This document shows, one piece after another, positions 17,566-24,470 of a DNA stretch of 64,000 nt. The translations under genes were made by a program, and so were the position numbers. The notes beneath the pieces were generated by a model. The model searched no databases. It saw nothing but the letters and a program-made list of their open reading frames with translations, and was not told where the DNA came from. Position 1 is the first letter of the stretch, and each line of letters begins with the position of its first letter. Source of the DNA: Microterricola viridarii (lineage in GTDB: Bacteria > Actinomycetota > Actinomycetes > Actinomycetales > Microbacteriaceae); NCBI RefSeq assembly GCF_900104895.1, contig NZ_LT629742.1, positions 620,001 to 684,000 on the forward strand, written 5' to 3'.

Positions 17566-17620
17566 CCGACTCGAAGAATCGGCCGCCCTCGCTCGAGGGT
17601 GCGCCGATTCTTCGAGTCGG
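17566..17620. terminator. Long palindrome between convergent genes (18-bp perfect outer stem)
   Basis: CCGACTCGAAGAATCGGC (17566-17583) pairs with GCCGATTCTTCGAGTCGG (17603-17620), and the interior CCCTCG/CGAGGG also pairs. It lies between the convergent sulfatase and oxidoreductase genes, so a bidirectional terminator is likely although no T-run is present. Confidence 0.75.
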
Positions 17621-17656
17621 CACCCTCGTCGAGGCGTTGAGGTCAGGCGTGAGGCG

Positions 17657-18631
17657 TCAGGCGACCGTGATGACGACCTTGCCCGCCGGGTGGCCGTCGC
17701 GCCAGTGCCGGATGGCGGCGGGGGCCTCGGCCAGCGGGTAGGAGGAGTCGATCACGGGCGCGAGGCTGCCCGCCTCGATGAGCTCGGTCAGCGAGTGCAG
17801 CAGCCCGGCGTTCTCGGTGGCCGCCAGCATCCGCAGGTTCTGCCCGACGAACGGCGACTTCAGGCTCGCACCGACCGGGCGTCCCAAGCCGCCGAAGACC
17901 GGCGCATCGACCTCCGACCCCACGATCACGAGCGTGCCGTGCGGTGTGAGTGCCGTGCGCAGCTCGGCGACGGAGCGGTGCCCGGCGGTGTCGATGATCA
18001 CGTCGAAGAGGCGGATGCCGGTCGTGAACGACTCGCGCGTGTAGTCGATCACGTGGTCGGCGCCGAGCGACCGCACGAGCTCGAGCTTGCCGGTGCTGGT
18101 CACGCCCGTCACGCTCGCGCCGAGTTCCTTCGCGATCTGGACGGCGAAGGCCCCGACGCCGCCGGCCGCCCCGATCACGAGCACACTCTGGCCGGCCTTC
18201 ACCGCGCCGCTGTCGCGCACCGCCTGCAGCGCGGTCCCCGCCGAGATCGGCAGAACGGCCGCCTGCTCGAAGCTCAGCGAGGCCGGCTTGGGGGCGATGC
18301 GGTCGGCGCGGGCGCAGACGTACTCGGCGAAGGAGCCCTCGCAGTATCCGTAGACCTCATCGCCGACCGCGAACCCGGTGACCCGGTCGCCGAGCGCCGC
18401 GATGACACCGGCCACCTCGCGGCCCTTGACCCTCGTCTTCGGCCGGCGCAGGCCGAACCCCATCACGCGCGCCAGGTACGGGCGCCCCATCATCAGATGC
18501 CAGACGCCGGCGTCGACGCCGGCCGCCTCCACCCGGATCAGCACCTCGCCGGCGCCGGGGGTGGGGGTGTCGATGTCGCCGAGGCGCAGTGCCTCCACGT
18601 CGCCGTACTCGTCTTGAACTATTGCTCGCAT
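17657..18631 (-). CDS. NAD(P)-dependent alcohol dehydrogenase/quinone oxidoreductase (MDR family)
   Basis: Cytoplasmic medium-chain reductase of 324 residues. The GroES-like N-terminal half contains GAGEVLIRVEAAGVDAG and VKGREVAGVIAALG. The Rossmann half has VLVIGAAGGVGAFAVQIAKE near residue 150 and DVIIDTAGHRSVAELR. No zinc-binding cysteine cluster is visible, so it belongs to the zinc-free quinone oxidoreductase-like branch. AAGGGATCCAGACC precedes ATG 18631. Substrate unknown. It may be cotranscribed with the upstream XRE regulator gene (51 bp gap). Confidence 0.88.
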   Translation of the reverse strand: MRAIVQDEYGDVEALRLGDIDTPTPGAGEVLIRVEAAGVDAGVWHLMMGRPYLARVMGFGLRRPKTRVKGREVAGVIAALGDRVTGFAVGDEVYGYCEGSFAEYVCARADRIAPKPASLSFEQAAVLPISAGTALQAVRDSGAVKAGQSVLVIGAAGGVGAFAVQIAKELGASVTGVTSTGKLELVRSLGADHVIDYTRESFTTGIRLFDVIIDTAGHRSVAELRTALTPHGTLVIVGSEVDAPVFGGLGRPVGASLKSPFVGQNLRMLAATENAGLLHSLTELIEAGSLAPVIDSSYPLAEAPAAIRHWRDGHPAGKVVITVA

Positions 18632-18682
18632 GGTCTGGATCCCTTCTGTTGTGGGTCGGGTCCTGCTGCTTGGGGTCGGGCC

Positions 18683-18904
18683 CTACTGTTGCTGGGCCGG
18701 GTAGTGGAAGACCGCGTCGAGGGGGACCCCCAGCGCGTGAGCGATCTGGAACGCCATCTCCAGCGAGGGCGAGTAGCGGCCCTGCTCGATGGCGATCACG
18801 GTCTGCCGGGTCACGCCGATGCGCTCGGCGAGCTCGGCCTGGGTCATCTCGCCGCGCTCGAAGCGCAGCCGGCGGATGTCGTTGGTCACCCGGGTCGGCT
18901 TCAC
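18683..18904 (-). CDS. Small XRE-family (HTH_3) transcriptional regulator
   Basis: A 73-residue protein consisting almost only of a Cro/C1-type helix-turn-helix ([22 protein letters not shown]) followed by a [19 protein letters not shown] helix pair. The start is GTG 18904, which overlaps the stop codon of the upstream membrane-protein gene (GTGA), so the two are coupled. Such compact regulators paired with a small membrane protein commonly repress their own operon. The likely target is the palindromic promoter at 19341-19402. Two-gene module, physiological role unknown. Confidence 0.9.
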   Translation of the reverse strand: MKPTRVTNDIRRLRFERGEMTQAELAERIGVTRQTVIAIEQGRYSPSLEMAFQIAHALGVPLDAVFHYPAQQQ

Positions 18905-19323
18905 CACGACTGGAACCCCCGGCGGTAGGCGATGATCCTGACGGTGCAGCTGAGGATGGCGGAGATCACGAAGCACAGGTAGAGCACGTTCGCGATCCAG
19001 AAGTAGCCGAGCTCGAACATGGCCAGCAGCATCGCCGCGACGCCGCCGATCACGAGGAACGACTGGCCGATCCGCTCACTGAACTGGTAGATCTCGCGAT
19101 CGCGCTGGTCTTTCTTCCCCTCGCCGCCCGGGGTGAACATGCCCCACACGATGCGCGCCAGGATCGACACGACGATGGCCCCGCCGATCGTCCACAACAT
19201 CGCCGGCACGTAGTCGACCTCGCTCGGCTGGCCGCCGGCACCCAGGATGACGACGAGGTAGACCACGTATCCGCAGACGGCGACGACGCCCATGACCCAG
19301 GCGCTCTTCTCTTCGGATGACAT
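18901..19323 (-). CDS. Small four-helix membrane protein paired with an XRE regulator
   Basis: A 140-residue membrane protein of unknown function with four hydrophobic segments (roughly residues 10-30, 42-63, 84-104, 108-130) and a charged loop [21 protein letters not shown] between the second and third. ATG 19323 is preferred over the in-frame ATG 19341 because GGGAG lies just before it. It resembles DUF2178-type proteins in size, topology and neighbourhood (memory, not searched). It is the first gene after the strong palindromic promoter and is coupled to the regulator. A sensor or anti-regulator role is possible but unproven. Confidence 0.8.
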   Translation of the reverse strand: MSSEEKSAWVMGVVAVCGYVVYLVVILGAGGQPSEVDYVPAMLWTIGGAIVVSILARIVWGMFTPGGEGKKDQRDREIYQFSERIGQSFLVIGGVAAMLLAMFELGYFWIANVLYLCFVISAILSCTVRIIAYRRGFQSW

Positions 19324-19340
19324 CAGGACTCCCGCCTCCA

Positions 19341-19402
19341 TGTAAAGAACTCTTGACGCCGAATGTATGCCAGAGCAGACACGGTGTCAAGAGTTCTTTA
19401 CA
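19341..19402 (-). promoter_or_regulatory. Strong promoter framed by two inverted operator copies
   Basis: On the minus strand TTGACA (plus 19385-19390), a 17-nt spacer and TACATT (plus 19362-19367) make a near-consensus sigma-70 promoter. It is framed by two perfect 17-nt inverted arms, TGTAAAGAACTCTTGAC (19341-19357) and GTCAAGAGTTCTTTACA (19386-19402). Each arm is itself an imperfect dyad, GTAAAGA-AC-TCTTGAC, as expected for a dimeric HTH protein. One site overlaps the -35 and the other the transcription start, fitting autorepression by the XRE protein. Confidence 0.8.
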
Positions 19403-19419
19403 TAGTGCGGATGCTGGAA

Positions 19420-19893
19420 CTAGCGAGAAAGCGTGATGCCGACGGTGGCGAGGGTACCGAACACCACACCCCAGATGGTGATTGCGATGATCTGCCAGAG
19501 GATGACGGAGTTCTTGGACGCGCCGAAGGAGACCATGGCGGCGGAGGTGAACTGGCTCGGCAGCACGACCGGGCCAACCAGGCTCACCCCGGCGACGCCG
19601 TACTTGTCGAACCAGGCGCGCACTTTTCTGCTGCGGGCCGAATCCTGCCGTGGCGCCTTGGAGTTGACCACGCCGGTGCGCACTCGATGCGCGGCGAACA
19701 CGAAGATCAGCATGGCCAGAACGTTGCCGACGATCGCCGCCGCGATGGCGACGACGGGGTTGAGGCCGGCGAGCACGCCGATGACCGAGCCGAAGTAGGA
19801 GTCGACGAACGGGATGGCCGCGACGAGCATCACGCCCACCCACTGCAGCAGAGCGGGGAAGGAGGAGGTGAAGTCTTGCAGTGCGTCGATCAT
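19420..19893 (-). CDS. Small multi-pass membrane protein, COG2426-like small multidrug export family
   Basis: A 157-residue integral membrane protein with hydrophobic segments near residues 12-40, 45-68, 98-118 and 130-155. A cytoplasmic basic loop (KAPRQDSARSRKVRAWFDKYG) precedes GPVVLPSQFTSAAMVSFGA. From memory these features match the Sm_multidrug_ex (COG2426) family, often annotated 'small multidrug efflux protein'; actual drug export is rarely shown. GAAAGG lies before ATG 19893. It diverges from the two-component genes starting at 20056, so control by that pair is possible. Confidence 0.65.
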   Translation of the reverse strand: MIDALQDFTSSFPALLQWVGVMLVAAIPFVDSYFGSVIGVLAGLNPVVAIAAAIVGNVLAMLIFVFAAHRVRTGVVNSKAPRQDSARSRKVRAWFDKYGVAGVSLVGPVVLPSQFTSAAMVSFGASKNSVILWQIIAITIWGVVFGTLATVGITLSR

Positions 19894-20024
19894 TCGTGGT
19901 GCCTTTCGTGGTGGCCGTGGCCGAGAGTGTGTGCTGAAGCGATAGCTCCATCCTGTCGGCGGCGCTGGAAGCGAAGTAGTGCCGCACTGTCACGGTGTTT
20001 ATGGCACTTTCGCCCGCGAAAACA

Positions 20025-20055
20025 TGACAAATGTCACTGCTCTACGCTGGGGAGG
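20025..20055 (+). promoter_or_regulatory. Candidate promoter and dyad upstream of the two-component genes
   Basis: TGACAAATGTCA (20025-20036) is a 12-bp palindrome, followed by a TACGCT -10-like box at 20043-20048. Seven bases further is the ATG of a ten-codon leader frame, so the message may start at or near that ATG. The palindrome is a candidate response-regulator site. Confidence 0.4.
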
Positions 20056-20088
20056 ATGAGCAGCCCTGACACCCGCCCGGCCCGATGA
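20056..20088 (+). CDS. Ten-codon leader open frame MSSPDTRPAR overlapping the kinase start
   Basis: The ATG at 20056 lies seven bases after a -10-like box and the frame ends in TGA at 20086-20088. That TGA overlaps the kinase ATG at 20085 (ATGA). The kinase has no ribosome site of its own, so translation of this mini-frame probably delivers ribosomes to it. No product function is implied. The call rests on spacing alone. Confidence 0.4.
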   Translation: MSSPDTRPAR

Positions 20089-21281
20089 CGGCGACCCCCA
20101 CCCCCGTGCGCAGCGTGCAGACGACGTGGTTGTTCACGCTGGGCTCGATGGTGTTCTTCACGGTGTTCCTGTACGCGTGCGTCGCGATGATCCTGCTGGC
20201 GGACTTTGCCGCGACCGGCGGCGCGCTCGACGCCGTGCTGCTTGTCCTGTGTCTGGCGGCGGCCGCCGTGAACGTGCGGTACTGCTGGTTCCTGCGGGTC
20301 GGGCGCGGGGGAGGGATGCCGCGGACCGCGTGGACGCTCGCCCTGCTGGCGCCAGCGGCATTCGTCTGGGTCATCGCCCTCTTCAGCTCGAACGCGGCCC
20401 TGCTCGGGGCGATCCCGCTGTGGATGGCGCTCTGCCTCATCGCCTGCCTCCTGCCCAAGCGCCCGCGCTGGCTGCTGCTCACCGGCGGCGTCGGGCTGAT
20501 CGCGGTGCACCCGTTCCTCAGCGACGCGATCACCGGCAGCACCGTCGACTTCACCGACCGTTACTCGGCCTGGCTGCTGGCGGTGTACGTGGTCGCGCTG
20601 CCCGTCATGCTGCTCAGCAGCCTGTGGTGGTGGGAGATCGTCGTGATGCTGGACCGCAACCGGCACACCGCCGCCGAGCTGGCCGTCGCCAGGGAGCGGC
20701 TGCGCTTCGCCGCCGACCTGCACGACATCCAGGGCCACCACCTGCAGGTGATCGCCCTCAAGTCGGAGCTGGCCGAGCGGCTGCTGACCGTGGACGCCGA
20801 GGCCGCGCGCGTGCACGTGCACGAGACCCGCATGATCGCGAAGCAGGCGCTCGAGGAGACGCGTTCGCTGGTCGCCGGCTACCGCGAGGTCGCGCTCGAC
20901 GACGAGCTGCAGAACGCGCGCGAGGTGCTCACGGCGGCCGGCGCCACGTGCACGCTCGACGTCGACCCGCTGCCGGCCGGCACCGACCTGCGCCGCGCCC
21001 TGGCGATGACGGTGCGCGAGGCGACGACGAACATCCTCCGGCACAGCGAGGCCGGCCGGGTCGGCATCCGCTTCCGGTCGACGGCCGAGGCGTACACGCT
21101 GGAGATCGGCAACGACGGCGTCGGCGCGGTGTCCAGCCCGGGCACCTCCGGCTCGGGCCTGGCCGGGCTGCGCGAGCGGCTGCTGCCGGTCGGCGGCGAG
21201 CTCGAGACCTCCTTCGACCCGGATGCCGGCCAGTTCACGCTGACGGTGTGCGTGCCGACCCGGGTGGGGGCCCGGGCATGA
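20085..21281 (+). CDS. Sensor histidine kinase, NarL/DesK-type (HisKA_3)
   Basis: Membrane kinase of 398 residues. Six hydrophobic segments fill residues 14-190. Then comes the HisKA_3 dimerisation domain with phospho-acceptor H213 in FAADLHDIQGHHLQVIALK. The ATPase domain has an N-box (TVREATTNILRHSE) and G-box (GTSGSGLAGLRERL). An in-frame stop just upstream leaves ATG 20085 as the only good start. The 3' end overlaps the response-regulator gene (ATGA). The signal is unknown; the DesK-like layout suggests membrane or envelope sensing, and the divergent membrane exporter is a plausible target. Confidence 0.92.
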   Translation: MTATPTPVRSVQTTWLFTLGSMVFFTVFLYACVAMILLADFAATGGALDAVLLVLCLAAAAVNVRYCWFLRVGRGGGMPRTAWTLALLAPAAFVWVIALFSSNAALLGAIPLWMALCLIACLLPKRPRWLLLTGGVGLIAVHPFLSDAITGSTVDFTDRYSAWLLAVYVVALPVMLLSSLWWWEIVVMLDRNRHTAAELAVARERLRFAADLHDIQGHHLQVIALKSELAERLLTVDAEAARVHVHETRMIAKQALEETRSLVAGYREVALDDELQNAREVLTAAGATCTLDVDPLPAGTDLRRALAMTVREATTNILRHSEAGRVGIRFRSTAEAYTLEIGNDGVGAVSSPGTSGSGLAGLRERLLPVGGELETSFDPDAGQFTLTVCVPTRVGARA

Positions 21282-21967
21282 GCGCGCTCGGCGAGGTCGG
21301 GACCGGGACCGGCACCGGCACCGGCGCCGACACGGGCGCGGGCATCGCGCAGGCCGAGCGGCGCGTCATCCGCCTGCTCATCGCCGACGACGAGCACCTG
21401 ATCCGCGGCGCCCTCGAGGCGCTGCTCGGGCTGGAGCCGGACATCGAGGTCGTGGCCAGCGCCGACAACGGCGTCACCGCCGCCGAGCTCGCGCTGCAGA
21501 CCCGGCCGGACATCTGCCTTCTCGACCTCGAGATGCCGCACGCCGACGGCATCGAGGCGGCCGCGCGGATCCTCTCGACGGTGAGCACCCGGGTCATCAT
21601 CGTGACCAGGCACGCCCGCCCCGGCGTGCTGCGGCGCGCGCTCGAGGCACGGGTCTCCGGGTTCGTGCCGAAGTCGACGCCGGCGGGCGAGCTGGCCGAG
21701 GTGATCCGGGATGTCGCAGCTGGCAAGCGCTACATCGACCACGAGATCGCCGCGGCGGCCCTCACCGCCGAGCGCTGCCCGCTCACCGACCGCGAGCTCG
21801 ACGTGCTGCGGGTCAGCCGCACCGCCGTCGGCGTGCAGCAGATCGCCGAGCGCCTGCACCTGGCCCCCGGCACCGTGCGCAACTACCTGTCGGCGGCGAT
21901 GACGAAGCTCGACGCGGCGTCCCGGCACGAGGCAGCCGAGAAGGCGTGGCAGCAGGGCTGGATCTAG
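21278..21967 (+). CDS. Response regulator, NarL/FixJ (LuxR-type HTH) family
   Basis: A 229-residue protein: receiver domain with D38-D39, phospho-acceptor D83 in CLLDLEMPHADG, T110 and K132. It is followed by a C-terminal LuxR HTH (LTDRELDVLRVSRTAVGVQQ then IAERLHLAPGTVRNYLSAAM). The start ATG 21278 overlaps the kinase stop. The N-terminus carries a low-complexity run GTGTGTGTGADTGAG before the receiver, encoded by a GGCACC/GGGACC slippage repeat (21299-21335). A later start is possible but no better one is seen. It should bind DNA after phosphorylation by the adjacent kinase. Confidence 0.92.
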   Translation: MSALGEVGTGTGTGTGADTGAGIAQAERRVIRLLIADDEHLIRGALEALLGLEPDIEVVASADNGVTAAELALQTRPDICLLDLEMPHADGIEAAARILSTVSTRVIIVTRHARPGVLRRALEARVSGFVPKSTPAGELAEVIRDVAAGKRYIDHEIAAAALTAERCPLTDRELDVLRVSRTAVGVQQIAERLHLAPGTVRNYLSAAMTKLDAASRHEAAEKAWQQGWI

Positions 21968-21991
21968 GGCGGCCCCGCGCTCCCCGCCTGT

Positions 21992-22025
21992 TGGCTTCGG
22001 TCGCAAGCTCCCTCGAGCCACCGGG
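21992..22025. repeat. Dispersed short repeat (copy 2 of the 2722 element)
   Basis: TGGCTTCGGTCGCAAGCTCC followed by CTCGAGCC and ACCGGG. It nearly matches 2722-2757 and lies between the convergent response-regulator and acetyltransferase genes. Confidence 0.7.
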
Positions 22026-22060
22026 GGTCCTGCTGGTCGCGCCTGTCGAAGCCCCGCGGT

Positions 22061-22615
22061 TCAGTCGTGCAGGATCCGCTGGAACAGCACGTGGTCCTGC
22101 CAGTCGCCGGCGATCTTGAGGTAGCGCGGGGCGACCCCGATCCGCTCGAATCCGGCCCGCGCGAGCACCGCCTGCGACGCGGCGTTGTGCAGCAGCGTGC
22201 CGGCCTCCAGCCGGTGCAGCTGCAGCCGGTCCCTGGCCAGCTCGACGACGTGCTGCAGCATGGCCTGCGCGATGCCCCGGCCGGTGTACTCGCCGTCGAC
22301 CCAGTAGCCGAGGCTGGCGCTCTGGAACGGCCCGCGGGCGATGCCGGAGAGGTTGATGCGCGCGAGAATCTCGGCGCCGTCGCTCAACACGAGCGGGAAG
22401 CCGGTGCCCGCGCCGTACTGGCCGAGCTGGCCGAGCACGACGGAGCGCTGCCCGGCCGGCGTGAAGTAGTCCTCGGAGCGCACCGGTTCCCACGGCGCGA
22501 GGTGCGCGCGGTTGCGCAGGTATGCGCGGGTCAGAGCCGCGCTGTCGTCGGCGCGCAGCAGGCGGAGGGCGGTTCCGTCGGGCAGGGCGCGGGGCAGATT
22601 CGCGGATGTCGGCAC
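22061..22615 (-). CDS. GNAT N-acetyltransferase, RimJ/RimL-like
   Basis: Cytoplasmic acetyltransferase of 184 residues. RimJ-type features are seen: LRLLRADDSAALTRAYLRN at the start, then PFQSASLGYWVDGEYTGRGI with the acetyl-CoA loop (Q/R-x-x-G-x-G/A), and LEAGTLLHNAASQAVLARAG. The start is GTG 22615. A TAGCAT -10 box ends seven bases upstream, so the message is probably leaderless. A 15-bp tandem duplication there duplicates the -10 box. RimJ-type enzymes acetylate N-terminal amines of ribosomal or other proteins; the exact substrate is unknown. Confidence 0.87.
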   Translation of the reverse strand: MPTSANLPRALPDGTALRLLRADDSAALTRAYLRNRAHLAPWEPVRSEDYFTPAGQRSVVLGQLGQYGAGTGFPLVLSDGAEILARINLSGIARGPFQSASLGYWVDGEYTGRGIAQAMLQHVVELARDRLQLHRLEAGTLLHNAASQAVLARAGFERIGVAPRYLKIAGDWQDHVLFQRILHD

Positions 22616-22617
22616 GC

Positions 22618-22647
22618 AACGATGCTATCCAGAACGATGCTATCCAG
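22618..22647 (-). promoter_or_regulatory. 15-bp tandem duplication carrying two -10 boxes
   Basis: AACGATGCTATCCAG occurs twice head to tail (22618-22632, 22633-22647). On the minus strand each unit supplies TAGCAT; the proximal one (22627-22622) sits seven bases before GTG 22615. Confidence 0.65.
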
Positions 22648-22703
22648 ATGGCCGGGGCCGGGGGCAACGCGCGCGGCCTCCGCCAGCTCATAGGCTCGAG
22701 GCT

Positions 22704-23240
22704 GTGCCCACACCCTCGCCCGTCCTGATCGCCGTCGAGTCACCGTTCTCGGACGAAGCCCGCGCGATCTCCGCGCGCTACTTCGACGACCTGATCACCC
22801 GTTATCACGGCCGCCCCGCGACGGCCGCCGAGATCGCGGACGTCGACGCCTCGTACCCGGGGGAGCGCCTGCAGGAGCCGCACGGGCTGCTGCTGCTCGC
22901 CCGGCGCGGCCAGCGCGTGCTCGGGTGCGCCGGGATGCGGTTCGTCGCTGAGGGCGCCGTGCCCGGCGCCGAGGGCGCGGAGGCCGCCCCGCAGCGGGTG
23001 GGCGAGGTGACGCGGGTGTTCGTCGACGCGGCCGCGCGCGGGCTCGGGCTCGGCCGACTGCTGATGGGCGAGCTGGAGGTGCAGGCGCGGGCGCGCGGGC
23101 TCTCGGCGCTCCGCCTCGACACGCGATCGGATCTCGTCGAGGCGCGGCGGCTCTATGCCACCGTCGGCTACGCCGAGGTCGCCCCGCACAACGACGACCC
23201 CTATGCCGACCACTGGTTCCGCAAGCAGCTGGACGGCTGA
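22704..23240 (+). CDS. GNAT N-acetyltransferase
   Basis: A 178-residue acetyltransferase. The C-terminal half has the GNAT core: VTRVFVDAAARGLGLGRLLM (motif A with the R/G-x-G-x-G loop), ALRLDTRSDLVEARRLYATV and YAEVAPHNDDPYADHWF. The start is GTG 22704, eight bases after TAGGCT, so it is probably leaderless. Upstream open frame lacks any start signal. It is divergent from the RimJ-like gene across about 90 bp. The substrate is not evident. Confidence 0.85.
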   Translation: MPTPSPVLIAVESPFSDEARAISARYFDDLITRYHGRPATAAEIADVDASYPGERLQEPHGLLLLARRGQRVLGCAGMRFVAEGAVPGAEGAEAAPQRVGEVTRVFVDAAARGLGLGRLLMGELEVQARARGLSALRLDTRSDLVEARRLYATVGYAEVAPHNDDPYADHWFRKQLDG

Positions 23241-23429
23241 CCGGCTCGGCCCGGGGAAACCAAGCGGCCCCGACAAGCCGCTCGGCGGGGGAGCGGAGCA
23301 GCCTGTCGGGGCCTGGGGCGATCGGGCCGGCGCGCCCCGCGGGGGAGCGGGGCGGCCCGCCCGATCACCGGTTCGACAGGGCCACCGGCTGGGGGCCGCC
23401 GGCTCGGCCTGTCGAACGCGGGGGGAGCA
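23241..23429. terminator. Three consecutive hairpins between convergent genes
   Basis: Stem 1: GGCCCCGACAAGC (23266-23278) with GCCTGTCGGGGCC (23301-23313). Stem 2: GATCGGGC (23320-23327) with GCCCGATC (23359-23366), with further pairing inside. Stem 3: GTTCGACAGG (23371-23380) with CCTGTCGAAC (23408-23417). The motif CGGGGGAGC occurs near each. No T-run follows. Likely a bidirectional termination zone. Confidence 0.65.
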
Positions 23430-24470
23430 TTAGGGCGCGCTGCTGAGCGCGGCCGCCAACTCCGTGATCGAGACGCCGGCGAGGGCGGGGACGAAGAGCC
23501 CCTTCACGGCGTCCAGCTGGGTGTCCCAGCTGGTGCCGAGCAGCTCGGCGGGGTCGATGGCCCCCACGAGGGCACCGACCATGGCCGGCAGGCTGTCCGA
23601 CTTGCGGCCGAAGGCCAGCGAGACGAGGAGCGCCTCGCTCAGGCGGCCCTCGCAGAGGCGCACGATCGAGAAGGCGAGCGGCAGGGTCTCCGGGGCGACG
23701 CCGCCGTGGCTGTACTCGCGCGAGTTGAGCGCCGCGGACAGCTCGGGGATGCTCGCGAATGCGCTGCTCGCGGCATCCGTGATCTCGCGGGCCCTGGCCA
23801 CGTTCGCGCCGAGCCAGCTGGATGCCGGGATCTGCTCCTCGGCGAGCGCGAGCGCCGCCTCGAGCGGCGAGCCGTCGGCCAACTCGGCCATCGCGACCGC
23901 CATGGCCGCCGTGGCCCAGACGCCGTCCTCGGCGTGGGTGATCGAGGCGTAGTCGAGCGCGATCGCGGCCGCGCGCGCGGGGTCGCCCGCACAGTGCAGG
24001 CCGATGCTGACGCCGGCGGGGATTGCGCTGTCGGTGTAGAAGGCCGGGTTGTCGTTGCCCGTGATCGGCGGAACATAGCCGCGCTGGGTATTGATGATCG
24101 CCGAGCGCTCCGCGATGCCGCTCCACACGTCCTCGCCGAGCATGTGCTTCTGCCAGCCGGCGAAGAGCGCCTCGGCACCCTGCCCCGAGCCGGACGCCGC
24201 GCACTCGATCAAGACCTTCGCGGCGACCACGGCCGACTCGATGTCGTCGCTCGCGTTGAGCGTGGAGATGCCCATGCTGTGCGCGAAGGGGAGCATCGGG
24301 CGTGCGACGCGCTGCTGGTCGAGCTCGGCCGAGCCCCGCCAGAGCATTCCGCGCACCCAGGTGTCGCGAATGGACTGGTGGTAGTCGGAGGCGATTCCGA
24401 GGGAGTCCCCGGCGGCGAGGCCGAGCAGGGCCCCGTGTGCGCGCGTCGCGCGGCTCAACGAATCAGACAC
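23430..24470 (-). CDS. ADP-ribosylglycohydrolase-family protein with altered metal motif (second of pair)
   Basis: A 346-residue all-helical ARH-family protein. The start is GTG 24470, six to seven bases after GGAG, overlapping the upstream gene by eight bases. Family landmarks are GALLGLAAGDSLG (13-25), NASDDIESAV where the usual TDDT motif is SDD (74-76), and LAFGRKSDSLPAMVGALVGA where the usual GxDxDT is K-S-D-S. These changes could alter or weaken binding of the two Mg2+ ions. It probably acts on an N- or O-glycosidic ADP-ribose-like or nucleoside-like bond, with its paralogue next door. The function is inferred only from the family. Confidence 0.82.
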   Translation of the reverse strand: MSDSLSRATRAHGALLGLAAGDSLGIASDYHQSIRDTWVRGMLWRGSAELDQQRVARPMLPFAHSMGISTLNASDDIESAVVAAKVLIECAASGSGQGAEALFAGWQKHMLGEDVWSGIAERSAIINTQRGYVPPITGNDNPAFYTDSAIPAGVSIGLHCAGDPARAAAIALDYASITHAEDGVWATAAMAVAMAELADGSPLEAALALAEEQIPASSWLGANVARAREITDAASSAFASIPELSAALNSREYSHGGVAPETLPLAFSIVRLCEGRLSEALLVSLAFGRKSDSLPAMVGALVGAIDPAELLGTSWDTQLDAVKGLFVPALAGVSITELAAALSSAP

